A stretch of DNA of 37,657 bases, taken from assembly GCA_938004115.1 (NCBI GenBank), contig CALKWS010000441.1, forward strand, positions 1 through 37,657, given 5' to 3'. The position numbers and the translations under genes are program-made. Origin of the DNA: an uncultured Ruaniaceae bacterium. GTDB taxonomy: Bacteria > Actinomycetota > Actinomycetes > Actinomycetales > Beutenbergiaceae. Positions 30,522-37,657 of this stretch are shown piece after piece; within the stretch, counting starts at the first letter, position 1, and each line of letters opens with the position of its first letter. The notes under the pieces were generated by a model that saw only the letters and a list, made by a program, of their open reading frames with translations, was not told the DNA's origin and did not search any database.

Positions 30522-33148
30522 GCCTGGCAGAGATGGCGCCGCCGGGCGAAGGGTTCGATAAGACCCCGCCGCAGGACGTCGCAGCCGAGCAGAGCGTGCT
30601 GGGCGGCATGCTCATGTCCAAGGACGCGATCGCCGACGTCATCGAGGTCCTGCGCGGCACCGACTTCTACCGCCCTGCCCATGAGGCGATCTACGAGGCG
30701 ATCCTGGACCTGTACGGCCGGGGGGAGCCGGCCGATGCGGTGACGGTCGCGGCCGAGTTGACCAACCGCGGGGAACTGGGCCGTATCGGTGGCGCCCCGT
30801 ACCTGCACACCTTGCTGTCCTCGGTGCCCACCGCGGCCAACGCGGGCTACTACGCCCGCATCGTGCGGGAACGGGCGGTGCTGCGCCGGCTGGTCGACGC
30901 CGGCACCCGGATCGTGCAACTGGGCTATGCCGCCGACGGTGGCGACGTCGATGAACTGGTGAACACCGCCCAGGCCGAGGTCTACGCGGTCACCGAGCAG
31001 CGCACCAGCGAGGACTATGTCCCGCTGAAGGACATCATCAACGAGACCATGGAGGAGATCGACGCCGCCTCCCACCATGGTGAGGGCATGGTGGGCGTGC
31101 CCACCGGGTTCGCCGATCTCGACGCGCTCACCAACGGATTGCACGCCGGGCAGATGGTGGTCGTGGCAGCGCGACCAGCTGTGGGCAAATCGACCCTGGG
31201 ATTAGATTTTGCCAGAGCCGCATCAATTAAACACGGTTTAACATCTGTCATCTTCTCATTGGAAATGAGTCGTAATGAAATCTCCATGAGAATGCTATCG
31301 GCGGAGTCTCAGGTGCCGCTGAACAACATGCGCAAGGGCACGATGCGCGATGAGGACTGGACGCGGCTGGCGCGCACCATGAGCCGCGTCTCCGACGCGC
31401 CCTTGTTCATCGACGACTCCCCCAACATGTCGCTGATGGAGATCCGGGCCAAATGCCGGCGCCTCAAGCAGCGACACGACCTCAAACTCGTGGTTATCGA
31501 CTATCTGCAACTGATGTCCTCGGGAAAGCGCGTGGAATCACGTCAGCAGGAGGTGTCGGAGTTCTCCCGCGCGCTGAAACTGCTGGCGAAGGAACTCGAG
31601 GTTCCCGTCATCGCGATCTCCCAGCTCAACCGTGGTTCGGAACAGCGGACGGACAAGCGCCCGCAGATGAGCGACCTACGCGAATCGGGATGCCTGACGG
31701 CGGACACCAAGATCCTTCGTGCCGACACGGGTGCGGAGGTCACCATGGGCGACCTGTTTGCTCAGGGAGCCCGCGATGTGCCGGTCTGGGCGCTGGATGA
31801 CCGGCTGAAGTACGTGCGCAGGCACCTCACGCACGTGTTCTCAACGGGCACTAAGCCCGTTTACCGCTTGCGCTTAGCGTCTGGCAAGGAGATCAAGGCA
31901 ACAGCGAACCACCCGTTCCTTACTTATGAGGGCTGGACGCCGCTGGGCGACTTGGAAGTCGGTTCGCGTATCGCAGTACCACGGCACGTGCCGGCCCCAT
32001 CGACCGTGAGCGAGTGGTCCGATCAGAGAGTGATCATGCTCGCCCATCTCCTGGGGGACGGGTCATTCCTCAAGAAGCAACCGATCCGTTACGCCTCCGT
32101 CGACGAGGAGAATCTCAAAATCGTTTCCGAAGCGGCGAAAGATTTCGGAATCACTGCGGTACGCGACGAGTATGCGGCAACTCGCTGCACCACGTTGCGG
32201 TTACGGGCTCCGTACCGGCTCACCCATGGACGCCGGAACCCGATCGCTGCTTGGCTTGACGGACTGGGCCTCTTTGGCAAGCGGGGACACGAGAAGTTCG
32301 TGCCGAGATCGGTCTTCAACTTGCCAAAGCGTCAGATCGCCTTGTTCTTGCGCCATATCTGGGCCACTGACGGCTCGGTCACAATAAACAAGAATAAACG
32401 CAGCGGCAGAATATATTTCGCTAGTACGTCGCGGGCGCTGGTGGACGACCTGAGTCGCCTGCTTCTCAGGTTCGGGATCTCAACTCGCATTCGCTCAACC
32501 ACGAGGACCACGTACCGTCCCGGATACACCCTCGATATCTCCGGCGTCGACGAGCAACGGAGGTTCCTGCAGGAGATCGGCGTTCATGGCGATAGGGGTC
32601 GGAACGCTGAACGTCTCCTCGAACTTGTACGCGACACGCGCGCCAACACCAATGTTGACACGGTGCCCAAGGAAGTCTGGCAGGAGGTGCGGAAGTCCCT
32701 CACCGAGAACGGGATGACCCACCGGGAGTTCGCTGCGGCGTTGGGCACGCAGTTCAGTGGCTCGACGATGTGGAAGCACGCACCATCAAGAGCTCGATTG
32801 GGTCGAATCGCTGAGGTGCTCGACCACGAGGAACTCGAAGTTCTCGCCGTGAACGACGTGCTGTGGGATGAAGTCGTCGCGATCGATGACGAAGGAGAGC
32901 AGGAGGTCTACGACGCGACCGTGCTCGGGACGCACAACTTCATCGCCAACGGCATCGCGGTGCACAACAGCATCGAGCAGGACGCGGACGTGGTGATCCT
33001 GCTGCACCGCGAGGACATGTACGAGAAGGAGTCCCCGCGAGCCGGTGAGGCGGACATGATCGTGGCCAAGCACCGTAACGGGCCGACCGACACCATCGTC
33101 GTCGCCTTCCAGGGGCACTACACCCGGTTCGTGGACATGGCCCACTAG
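30518..33148 (+). CDS. dnaB: Replicative DNA helicase DnaB with in-frame intein
   Basis: Ring helicase that unwinds DNA at the fork. The 876-residue precursor becomes a 450-residue DnaB after removal of the 426-residue intein (residues 392-817). N-terminal DnaB domain: QDVAAEQSVLGGML. RecA-like core: Walker A ARPAVGKST (218-226), SVIFSLEMS, Walker B LVVIDYLQLM and the DLRESG/SIEQDAD loop where the intein sits. ATG 30518 is preceded by AGGGGGTGG. An AT-rich, rare-codon island covers codons 224-260 directly after Walker A. It lies near the rpsF operon, as in other actinobacteria. It is convergent with a lipoprotein gene. Confidence 0.98.
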   Translation: MSLAEMAPPGEGFDKTPPQDVAAEQSVLGGMLMSKDAIADVIEVLRGTDFYRPAHEAIYEAILDLYGRGEPADAVTVAAELTNRGELGRIGGAPYLHTLLSSVPTAANAGYYARIVRERAVLRRLVDAGTRIVQLGYAADGGDVDELVNTAQAEVYAVTEQRTSEDYVPLKDIINETMEEIDAASHHGEGMVGVPTGFADLDALTNGLHAGQMVVVAARPAVGKSTLGLDFARAASIKHGLTSVIFSLEMSRNEISMRMLSAESQVPLNNMRKGTMRDEDWTRLARTMSRVSDAPLFIDDSPNMSLMEIRAKCRRLKQRHDLKLVVIDYLQLMSSGKRVESRQQEVSEFSRALKLLAKELEVPVIAISQLNRGSEQRTDKRPQMSDLRESGCLTADTKILRADTGAEVTMGDLFAQGARDVPVWALDDRLKYVRRHLTHVFSTGTKPVYRLRLASGKEIKATANHPFLTYEGWTPLGDLEVGSRIAVPRHVPAPSTVSEWSDQRVIMLAHLLGDGSFLKKQPIRYASVDEENLKIVSEAAKDFGITAVRDEYAATRCTTLRLRAPYRLTHGRRNPIAAWLDGLGLFGKRGHEKFVPRSVFNLPKRQIALFLRHIWATDGSVTINKNKRSGRIYFASTSRALVDDLSRLLLRFGISTRIRSTTRTTYRPGYTLDISGVDEQRRFLQEIGVHGDRGRNAERLLELVRDTRANTNVDTVPKEVWQEVRKSLTENGMTHREFAAALGTQFSGSTMWKHAPSRARLGRIAEVLDHEELEVLAVNDVLWDEVVAIDDEGEQEVYDATVLGTHNFIANGIAVHNSIEQDADVVILLHREDMYEKESPRAGEADMIVAKHRNGPTDTIVVAFQGHYTRFVDMAH
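31187..31297 (+). other. AT-rich rare-codon island within dnaB after Walker A
   Basis: Bases 31201-31300 have 38 G+C of 100 by hand count, against roughly 65-70% in the surrounding DnaB coding sequence. Codons 224-260 use TTA (twice), AGA (twice), ATT, AAT, TCA, ACA and CTA, all rare in this window, while the protein stays conventional (SIKHGLTSVIFSLEMSRNE). It contains inverted repeats TTAAAC-ACG-GTTTAA (31227-31241), CTCATT-GGA-AATGAG (31255-31269) and TCTC-CAT-GAGA (31281-31291). Confidence 0.85.
31691..32968 (+). other. DnaB intein with LAGLIDADG homing endonuclease
   Basis: 426 codons inserted between DLRESG and SIEQDAD. It begins with Cys (C392 of the precursor, CLTADTKILRADTG) and ends IAVHN before Ser818: standard class 1 splicing with Cys1, His-Asn and Ser+1. 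Block B is TANHPFL, block F is VYDATVLGTHNFIANG. The endonuclease motifs LLGDGSF (D514) and IWATDGSV (D618) both keep the acidic residue, so it may be active. A helix-turn-helix-like stretch (HREFAAALGTQFSG) lies between. GC is lower than in the flanks: two 60-bp lines counted give 57% and 48%. The site matches that of the Synechocystis DnaB intein. Confidence 0.97.
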
Positions 33149-33156
33149 GTCCCGCT

Positions 33157-33183
33157 GCCCCGGGCGGCGGCGCCTTCCGGGGC
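33157..33183. terminator. Bidirectional hairpin between dnaB and lipoprotein gene
   Basis: GCCCCGG (33157-33163) pairs with CCGGGGC (33177-33183) over 13 nt, and GGTTT follows on the + strand. It lies in the 39-bp gap between convergent genes. Confidence 0.55.
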
Positions 33184-33187
33184 GGTT

Positions 33188-33679
33188 TCAGTCCTGCGGG
33201 TTCTGGTCGTGGACGATCGGGACGAACCCGGGTGGTGTGCCGTCGGTGTGGGACAGGGGCACCGCCCACACGTCGATGGTGTAGGGCGACCACGCACACA
33301 TCGTGGTGGACTCGGGCGCGGTCACCTCGAACACCATCTCGCCGCCGTCCCCGGCCAGGACGATCGAACTGTGCTCGGTGCACCGGGGGTAGCCCCCGAC
33401 GATCAGGAAATTCTCGGTGAGGTCCACCTGGTACAGCGGATCGAAGAGCGCGGGGTCCGCATCTTGCAGCGTCCCGACCCACTCCTGGATATCCGATTCG
33501 GACTCCAGCACCAGCGCCGAGGGCAGGTCCACCTCACCCACCCACTCGGATCCGCTGACGTCCTGGCGGTAACCGACGACGTGTTCGCCGACGGACTCCC
33601 GCTCACCCTGCGCCGCAGCGCACCCGGTCATACCCACCAGTGCGGCGGCGAGTGCGGCGACTGTCCTGATTCGAAACAT
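33188..33679 (-). CDS. Putative lipoprotein of unknown function
   Basis: 163 residues. Signal peptide MFRIRTVAALAAALVGMTGC with lipobox cysteine C20. The mature part is acidic, with two cysteines (PRCTEHSSIVL and TTMCAWSPYTIDVWAV) that could form a disulfide. I do not recognise the family. ATG 33679 has AGGGAGG just upstream; a GTG at 33694 lies before that site. It is convergent with dnaB. Confidence 0.75.
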   Translation of the reverse strand: MFRIRTVAALAAALVGMTGCAAAQGERESVGEHVVGYRQDVSGSEWVGEVDLPSALVLESESDIQEWVGTLQDADPALFDPLYQVDLTENFLIVGGYPRCTEHSSIVLAGDGGEMVFEVTAPESTTMCAWSPYTIDVWAVPLSHTDGTPPGFVPIVHDQNPQD

Positions 33680-33769
33680 GGAACCTCCCTGCACCCTTTA
33701 TGTGCCGGGGAGAGCGATTGTGACAAGCGGATCGTTCCGGCATCCCGCGGGCCCACGAATGCCCGGCAC

Positions 33770-34276
33770 TCACCCGAGGAAGTGCACCAACGCGCCCACC
33801 GCGAACACCGACCCGGCCAGCGCAGCGCAGACGAACTCGATCAGCATGCCCAGACCCATCGACTTCATCGCCTCCCAGGAGGATCGCGCCGCTGCCTGCA
33901 GGTCCCGCCGCCGCGCCCATTCCGCACCGAACAGGCCAGCGGCGAACCCGAGGAACAGCCCCGCCACCGGCACGATGAACATCCCGACGATGCCGGCCAG
34001 CACCCCGATCAGAACCGGCCGGTTGGGAATCCGCTCCCTGCGCATCTTGCGGCCGGTGAGGATCAGTGAGGCACTCATCCCCGCAAGTGCCAGCACGACA
34101 CCGGCGACACCGGCGACCCAGGAGGCCGTCGAGCCCAGCACCCATGCCCACACCAGCAGGGTGATCATCGTCAGCGGCGATCCGGGCACGATCGGGAAGA
34201 CCGTGCCCAGCACCCCGACCACGAGGAGCACCGCCGCGACCAGGGTGACGATCAGATGCAAGGTGAACGGCTCCAT
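33770..34276 (-). CDS. DUF456 domain membrane protein
   Basis: 168-residue integral membrane protein of the DUF456 family, with about four to five hydrophobic helices. VLGTVFPIVPGSPLTMITLLVWAW is the hallmark N-terminal hairpin and VAGLFLGFAAGLFGAEWAR the conserved glycine-rich segment. Function unknown. ATG 34276 has no ribosome binding site; CAGACT stands 6 nt upstream, a weak leaderless signal. Between a lipoprotein and a thioesterase gene, all on the minus strand. Confidence 0.85.
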   Translation of the reverse strand: MEPFTLHLIVTLVAAVLLVVGVLGTVFPIVPGSPLTMITLLVWAWVLGSTASWVAGVAGVVLALAGMSASLILTGRKMRRERIPNRPVLIGVLAGIVGMFIVPVAGLFLGFAAGLFGAEWARRRDLQAAARSSWEAMKSMGLGMLIEFVCAALAGSVFAVGALVHFLG

Positions 34277-34331
34277 GCGCACAGTCTGATGCCGGCGCGC
34301 AACGGCAGCGACCCACACACGCGCCGGAGGC

Positions 34332-35105
34332 TCACCCGATCGGTCGGATGGTGAGGATCTGATTCATCGTCCCGAACGGGCCCTCGTCGTCGTGCAGGGT
34401 GGTACTGGTCAGCCCGACCCCGTCGGGGCCGAAGGTCACGGTGGTGTCGAACCCCACCCATTCCCCTTGGGGCCGGCGGAACAGGTGCGCGGTCAGGTCC
34501 AGGTTCGGGAACGCCACCTCCCGCGGGCTCACCCGGGGCGTCATCCCGTTGGCGACGTCGAACACACCCACGGCCCGGGCGAGGGTACTGGCGGGTTCGG
34601 AGTCCAGCAGCGGCACAGCGGTGCGCACCCAGAACGCCGCCCGCCCGGGCCGGGACTGCTGGCGGCGTACCTCCACGGTCCGGATGAACCCCCCGGGCCA
34701 GTCCTGCGTGGGATCCCACGGCACCATCTCCTGCCGGGGCGGGATCGCGGGAAGATCGCTCCCGGCGAGCGCGGCGGTGTCCTGCGTCTGCATGAACCAC
34801 GCGCGGAGCACGACGACGGAACGTCCGCCGTGCGTGACGGTGGCCTGGACGAGTTCGATCGTGCGGCCCGGCCGGAGCACCTCGATGTCGACGTCCACCG
34901 CCTCGACCGGGATGATCCCGAAGATGTCGTAGGAGAGCCGGCCGATCGTCAGTGCCTCATCCCGGCGGTCATGGTGGTCGGTCTCGATGAGATGCACCAG
35001 CAGCCCCAGGATCGGGGCGATGTGCTGCTCATCGGTCCGCCACGCGCCGCTGACGCGGTCGGTGGCCCGGAAGGTCGACTCTGTGACTCGCTCGAAATAG
35101 GACAT
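34332..35105 (-). CDS. Thioesterase-like (TesB/4HBT_3 family) protein
   Basis: 257-residue acyl-CoA thioesterase-like protein with a double hot-dog fold. ATDRVSGAWRTDEQHIAPILGL and RLSYDIFGIIPVEAVDVDIEVLRPGRTIEL fit the family's first domain; FDVANGMTPRVSPREVAFPNLDLTAHLFR and WVGFDTTVTFGPDGVGLTSTTLHDDEGPFG fit the second. Acyl substrate unknown. I chose ATG 35105 (MSYFERVTES); the earlier ATG/GTG would add a low-complexity peptide. GAGAAT lies 6 nt upstream and there is no clear ribosome binding site. It is divergent from the beta-glucosidase gene. Confidence 0.82.
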   Translation of the reverse strand: MSYFERVTESTFRATDRVSGAWRTDEQHIAPILGLLVHLIETDHHDRRDEALTIGRLSYDIFGIIPVEAVDVDIEVLRPGRTIELVQATVTHGGRSVVVLRAWFMQTQDTAALAGSDLPAIPPRQEMVPWDPTQDWPGGFIRTVEVRRQQSRPGRAAFWVRTAVPLLDSEPASTLARAVGVFDVANGMTPRVSPREVAFPNLDLTAHLFRRPQGEWVGFDTTVTFGPDGVGLTSTTLHDDEGPFGTMNQILTIRPIG

Positions 35106-35373
35106 GGTCCGATTCTCGCCGGTCCGCGCCGCGGTGGTGGCGCAACCCGCCACCGCACCGGCGCATCGGCGCGAAGGCCCGGTCGGTCACCGAATCCCGG
35201 TCGATCACGACCCCGTCGATGACAACCAATGAACATCGCCGCGTTCGAGAAGGTGACTAACCTGGACTTCTTCGTCCGCAGGCGCGTGACGCCAGGGCCA
35301 GACTCGGCCACCATGGGGGCCACCGCACAGTCGCATCGAGCAGGAACGGTCATGCCCGACGGAAAGAGGACCT

Positions 35374-36837
35374 GTGAGCAGCACACCACCCGACCCAGCC
35401 ATCCGAGCCAACCCCCAGGCGGGCCCAGCCTTCGGGGCAGACCCGGCCACCGAGGCGCTCGCCGCGCGCTTCCCGGCCGACTTCGCCTTCGGCGCCGCCA
35501 CGGCGTCGTACCAGATCGAGGGCGCCGTCGACCAGGACGGCCGCGGCACCAGCATCTGGGACACCTTCAGCCGCGTGCCGGGCAAGGTCGTGCGCGGGCA
35601 GAACGGTGACACCGCCGTGGACCACTACCACCGGTTCGCCGAGGACGTGCAGCTCATGGCGAACCTGGGCCTTGGTGCCTACCGGTTCTCGATCGCCTGG
35701 CCGCGCATCATCCCCGACGGCGACGGCAAGGTGGAGCAGCGGGGGATCGCGTTCTACCGCCGGATGCTGGAAGCGGTCCGGGCCGCCGGCATCGCCCCGG
35801 TCGCCACGCTGTACCACTGGGACCTGCCGCAAGCCCTGCAGGACCGGGGCGGGTGGGCGAACCGGGAGATCGTGGATGTCTTCACCCGCTACGCCGAGGT
35901 GGTCCACGGTGAACTGGGTGACCTGGTGGACACCTGGCTGACGATCAACGAGCCGTGGTGCGCGGCCTTCCTCGGCTATGCCAGCGGTGTGCACGCCCCT
36001 GGCCTGACCGACCCCAGGGCGGCCCTGCGCGCCGCCCACCACCTGCTGCTGGCCCATGGCCGTGCGGTCCAGGCGATGCGCGGCCAGGACGCCACCCACC
36101 GGTACGGCGTGGTACCGAACCTCTACGGCGTCGTCACCGGCGACTCCGGGGACCCCGACGCCGACCATCGGGCGGCGGCCACGGTGGACGCGCTGCAGAA
36201 CCGGCTCTGGCTGGATGCCACCCTGCTGGGGCGCTACCCCGAGGAGATCGTGGCCCTGCAGCAGCGGTTCAACGCGGCCGACGCGGTCCGTCCCGGGGAC
36301 ATGGACGCCATCGCCCAACCGCTGGACCTGCTCGGGGTGAACTACTACAGCCAGCACCATGTCCGCGGGCGCGAGCCGGTACCGGTCACCGATCCCGGCC
36401 TAGCCGGGCAGGAACACGTCGAGCACCTGCCGCCCCCGCACCCGCGCACCGCGATGGGCTGGAGCATCGAACCCCATGGGCTTCGCGACCTGCTCGTGCG
36501 CCTGGACCGCCAGTGGCCGGTCCCGCCGATCATGATCACCGAGAACGGAGCGGCGTTCGACGACGAACTCATCGATGGCGCCGTGCACGACGGCGAGCGG
36601 CAGCAGTACCTGGCCACCCACATCGCGGCCGTGGCCGAGGCCCTCGAGGCCGGCGTGGATGTGCGCGGCTATCTGGCGTGGTCGCTGCTGGACAACTTCG
36701 AATGGTCCTTCGGCTACGACAAGCGGTTCGGAATCGTGCACGTGGACTACCGCACCCAGCAACGCACCATCAAGGACTCCGGGTACTGGTACCGCGGACT
36801 GATCGCCGCTCACCGGCGGGCCGGCACCGCGACCTGA
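35374..36837 (+). CDS. GH1 family beta-glucosidase
   Basis: Cytoplasmic retaining glycosidase of family GH1 (487 residues, typical). FAFGAATASYQIEGA is the N-terminal signature; TLYHWDLPQ follows; the acid/base glutamate is E193 in LTINEPW and the nucleophile E390 in MITENGA; YLAWSLLDNFEWSFGY is the aglycone region. Probably cleaves beta-glucosides or oligosaccharides brought in by a transporter not in this window. GTG 35374 has AGAGGA (35365-35370). The 268-bp upstream spacer has a TAACCT hexamer (35258-35263) but no clear LacI operator. Confidence 0.95.
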   Translation: MSSTPPDPAIRANPQAGPAFGADPATEALAARFPADFAFGAATASYQIEGAVDQDGRGTSIWDTFSRVPGKVVRGQNGDTAVDHYHRFAEDVQLMANLGLGAYRFSIAWPRIIPDGDGKVEQRGIAFYRRMLEAVRAAGIAPVATLYHWDLPQALQDRGGWANREIVDVFTRYAEVVHGELGDLVDTWLTINEPWCAAFLGYASGVHAPGLTDPRAALRAAHHLLLAHGRAVQAMRGQDATHRYGVVPNLYGVVTGDSGDPDADHRAAATVDALQNRLWLDATLLGRYPEEIVALQQRFNAADAVRPGDMDAIAQPLDLLGVNYYSQHHVRGREPVPVTDPGLAGQEHVEHLPPPHPRTAMGWSIEPHGLRDLLVRLDRQWPVPPIMITENGAAFDDELIDGAVHDGERQQYLATHIAAVAEALEAGVDVRGYLAWSLLDNFEWSFGYDKRFGIVHVDYRTQQRTIKDSGYWYRGLIAAHRRAGTAT

Positions 36838-36920
36838 ACCCCCACACGCACCCGCACGCAGCGGGCGAATCGGGCCGCGGAGCAGGACATGTGTCATCGA
36901 ACTGCCGGCCGCAGCGTGGG

Positions 36921-36933
36921 TACGCTTAGCGGG
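36921..36933 (+). promoter_or_regulatory. Likely leaderless -10 before the last gene
   Basis: TACGCT (36921-36926) is a TANNNT -10 hexamer; exactly 6 bases later comes GTG at 36933. The spacing equals that of the NUDIX gene at 14629, and no ribosome binding site is present. Confidence 0.5.
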
Positions 36934-37657
36934 TGAACATGTGGGAATTCATCGGCTCCTACTGGTGGCTGATCTTCCCCCTCGGCGGTGTGCTTGGTGG
37001 GATGGCCAGCGGCTGGGCGAAAGCCGTGCGCCGCTGGGATGAACGCCGCCGCCGGCACAAGCTGGAGATGGCCAAGATCAAGTACGGCCACCGCATGGTC
37101 GCCGCCGACCCGGGCCCCGCCGGCCGCTCCCAGCCGCCCGCACCGGCCACGTCGGCCACCTTCACGCCCCGCCAGGAACTGGACCGGCTCGTGGCCGAGC
37201 ATGAGGACATCGACCAGCGGTGGCTGTCCTATGAACTGGACCTGGCCAAATTGATCGACTTCCCCGTGATGAGCGATATGCGCGAGGAGGTCACGGTGGA
37301 CTTCCACCGTGCCAAGCGCACCGCCGACGGACTGCGCCCGGAGCAGCCGGAGGCCGCCACACCGGAGCAGATCGCCGCCTATCGGGACGCGGTCCGGGAG
37401 TACGCGATCACCTTCGAGATCGCCGAACGCGAGGCCAAACGGCGCCGGGCCACCGACTTCACCCAGGACGAGCGCCGGACCCTGGAGCGGGCGAAGAGGT
37501 ACCTGGCGCTCGCCGATGACTCCGGCGCCACGCACGCCGAACGGCAGCAGGCCTACCGGCGCGCCCAACGCGCCCTGGAGGGTCTGATCGTGATCCCGGA
37601 CGCCGCGGACCAGGCGATCCAGCAACGCATCGCCGGGGCGCTGGGCACGGCACCCGG
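36933..37657 (+). CDS. Membrane-anchored helical protein, partial (runs off window)
   Basis: Open from GTG 36933 to the window end (241 codons, no stop). A short N terminus (MNMWEFIGSYWWLIFPLG) forms one membrane helix with GGVLGGMASGW; the rest is cytoplasmic, highly charged and mostly alpha-helical (RRWDERRRRHKLEMAKIKYG, then long K/R/E/A stretches), with a proline-rich break near residues 60-75. I do not recognise the family. It could be a membrane-tethered coiled-coil or scaffold. An internal ATG at 36939 is an alternative start, but the 6-nt spacing to TACGCT favours GTG 36933. Confidence 0.75.
   Translation, partial: MNMWEFIGSYWWLIFPLGGVLGGMASGWAKAVRRWDERRRRHKLEMAKIKYGHRMVAADPGPAGRSQPPAPATSATFTPRQELDRLVAEHEDIDQRWLSYELDLAKLIDFPVMSDMREEVTVDFHRAKRTADGLRPEQPEAATPEQIAAYRDAVREYAITFEIAEREAKRRRATDFTQDERRTLERAKRYLALADDSGATHAERQQAYRRAQRALEGLIVIPDAADQAIQQRIAGALGTAP

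Noticed and set aside
32014..32259. Possible independent gene inside the dnaB insertion
   Set aside because: The insertion is an in-frame intein with splicing and endonuclease motifs; other frames are shadows.
35106..35373. LacI-type operator upstream of the beta-glucosidase
   Set aside because: Only imperfect short repeats (for example GGAC-TTCTTC-GTCC) are present; no convincing TGGGAGCGCTCCCA-like site.
1..37657. tRNA or rRNA genes, CRISPR arrays, insertion sequences, prophage genes
   Set aside because: Read through on both strands; none seen. No transposase or integrase motifs and no regular spaced repeats were found.

Overview
This window comes from a high-GC actinobacterium, most likely of the order Micrococcales. 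Gene order and protein sequences suggest a Beutenbergia/Ruania/Cellulomonas-like organism, but I cannot fix the genus. It is an origin-proximal chromosomal region, and nothing in it looks like a prophage, an IS element or a CRISPR array. By the usual Micrococcales order, rsmG, jag, yidC, rnpA, rpmH and oriC should lie just left of base 1, so the + strand points away from the origin.

Layout. Bases 1-1324 form a gene-free centromere-like region with seven perfect 14-bp parS cores; an eighth, one-mismatch copy lies inside parA. parA and parB (1325-3599, +) overlap by 8 bp. Facing them is a long minus-strand cluster, 14629 down to 3638: NUDIX hydrolase, secreted DUF6049-type membrane protein, a MurJ flippase fused to a pseudokinase and an extracellular discoidin-like domain, trxB, trxA, a PLP aminotransferase and a D-Ala-D-Ala ligase-like enzyme. 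pcnA (CCA tRNA nucleotidyltransferase) diverges from the NUDIX gene. An MFS transporter, a DUF885 peptidase-like protein, an HxlR regulator divergent from an alpha/beta hydrolase (palindromic operator between them), an Erm-like methyltransferase and inositol-3-phosphate synthase follow. A class A penicillin-binding protein leads into rpsF-ssb-rpsR-rplI. A lipoprotein, a second NUDIX hydrolase and a MATE exporter precede dnaB, which carries a 426-residue intein. The right end holds a lipoprotein, a DUF456 protein, a thioesterase, a GH1 beta-glucosidase and the start of an unknown membrane-anchored helical protein.

How the genes work together. The themes are chromosome segregation (parS/ParA/ParB), replication (Ssb, DnaB), cell-wall synthesis (MurJ, Ddl, class A PBP), thiol redox (TrxA/TrxB, and inositol for mycothiol) and translation (S6, S18, L9, CCA addition).

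Most unexpected signals. (1) A roughly 110-bp AT-rich island (38% GC over 31201-31300 by hand count) inside the dnaB coding sequence, just after Walker A, full of rare codons and carrying three short inverted repeats. (2) A cluster of DnaA boxes and a small ATGA-overlapping leader ORF upstream of dnaB. (3) A strong internal Shine-Dalgarno and ATG at the MurJ/pseudokinase junction. (4) A rpsF leader in which the ribosome binding site can pair with an upstream CCTCCT. (5) Four genes with a -10-like hexamer exactly 6 nt before the start codon, suggesting leaderless transcripts.
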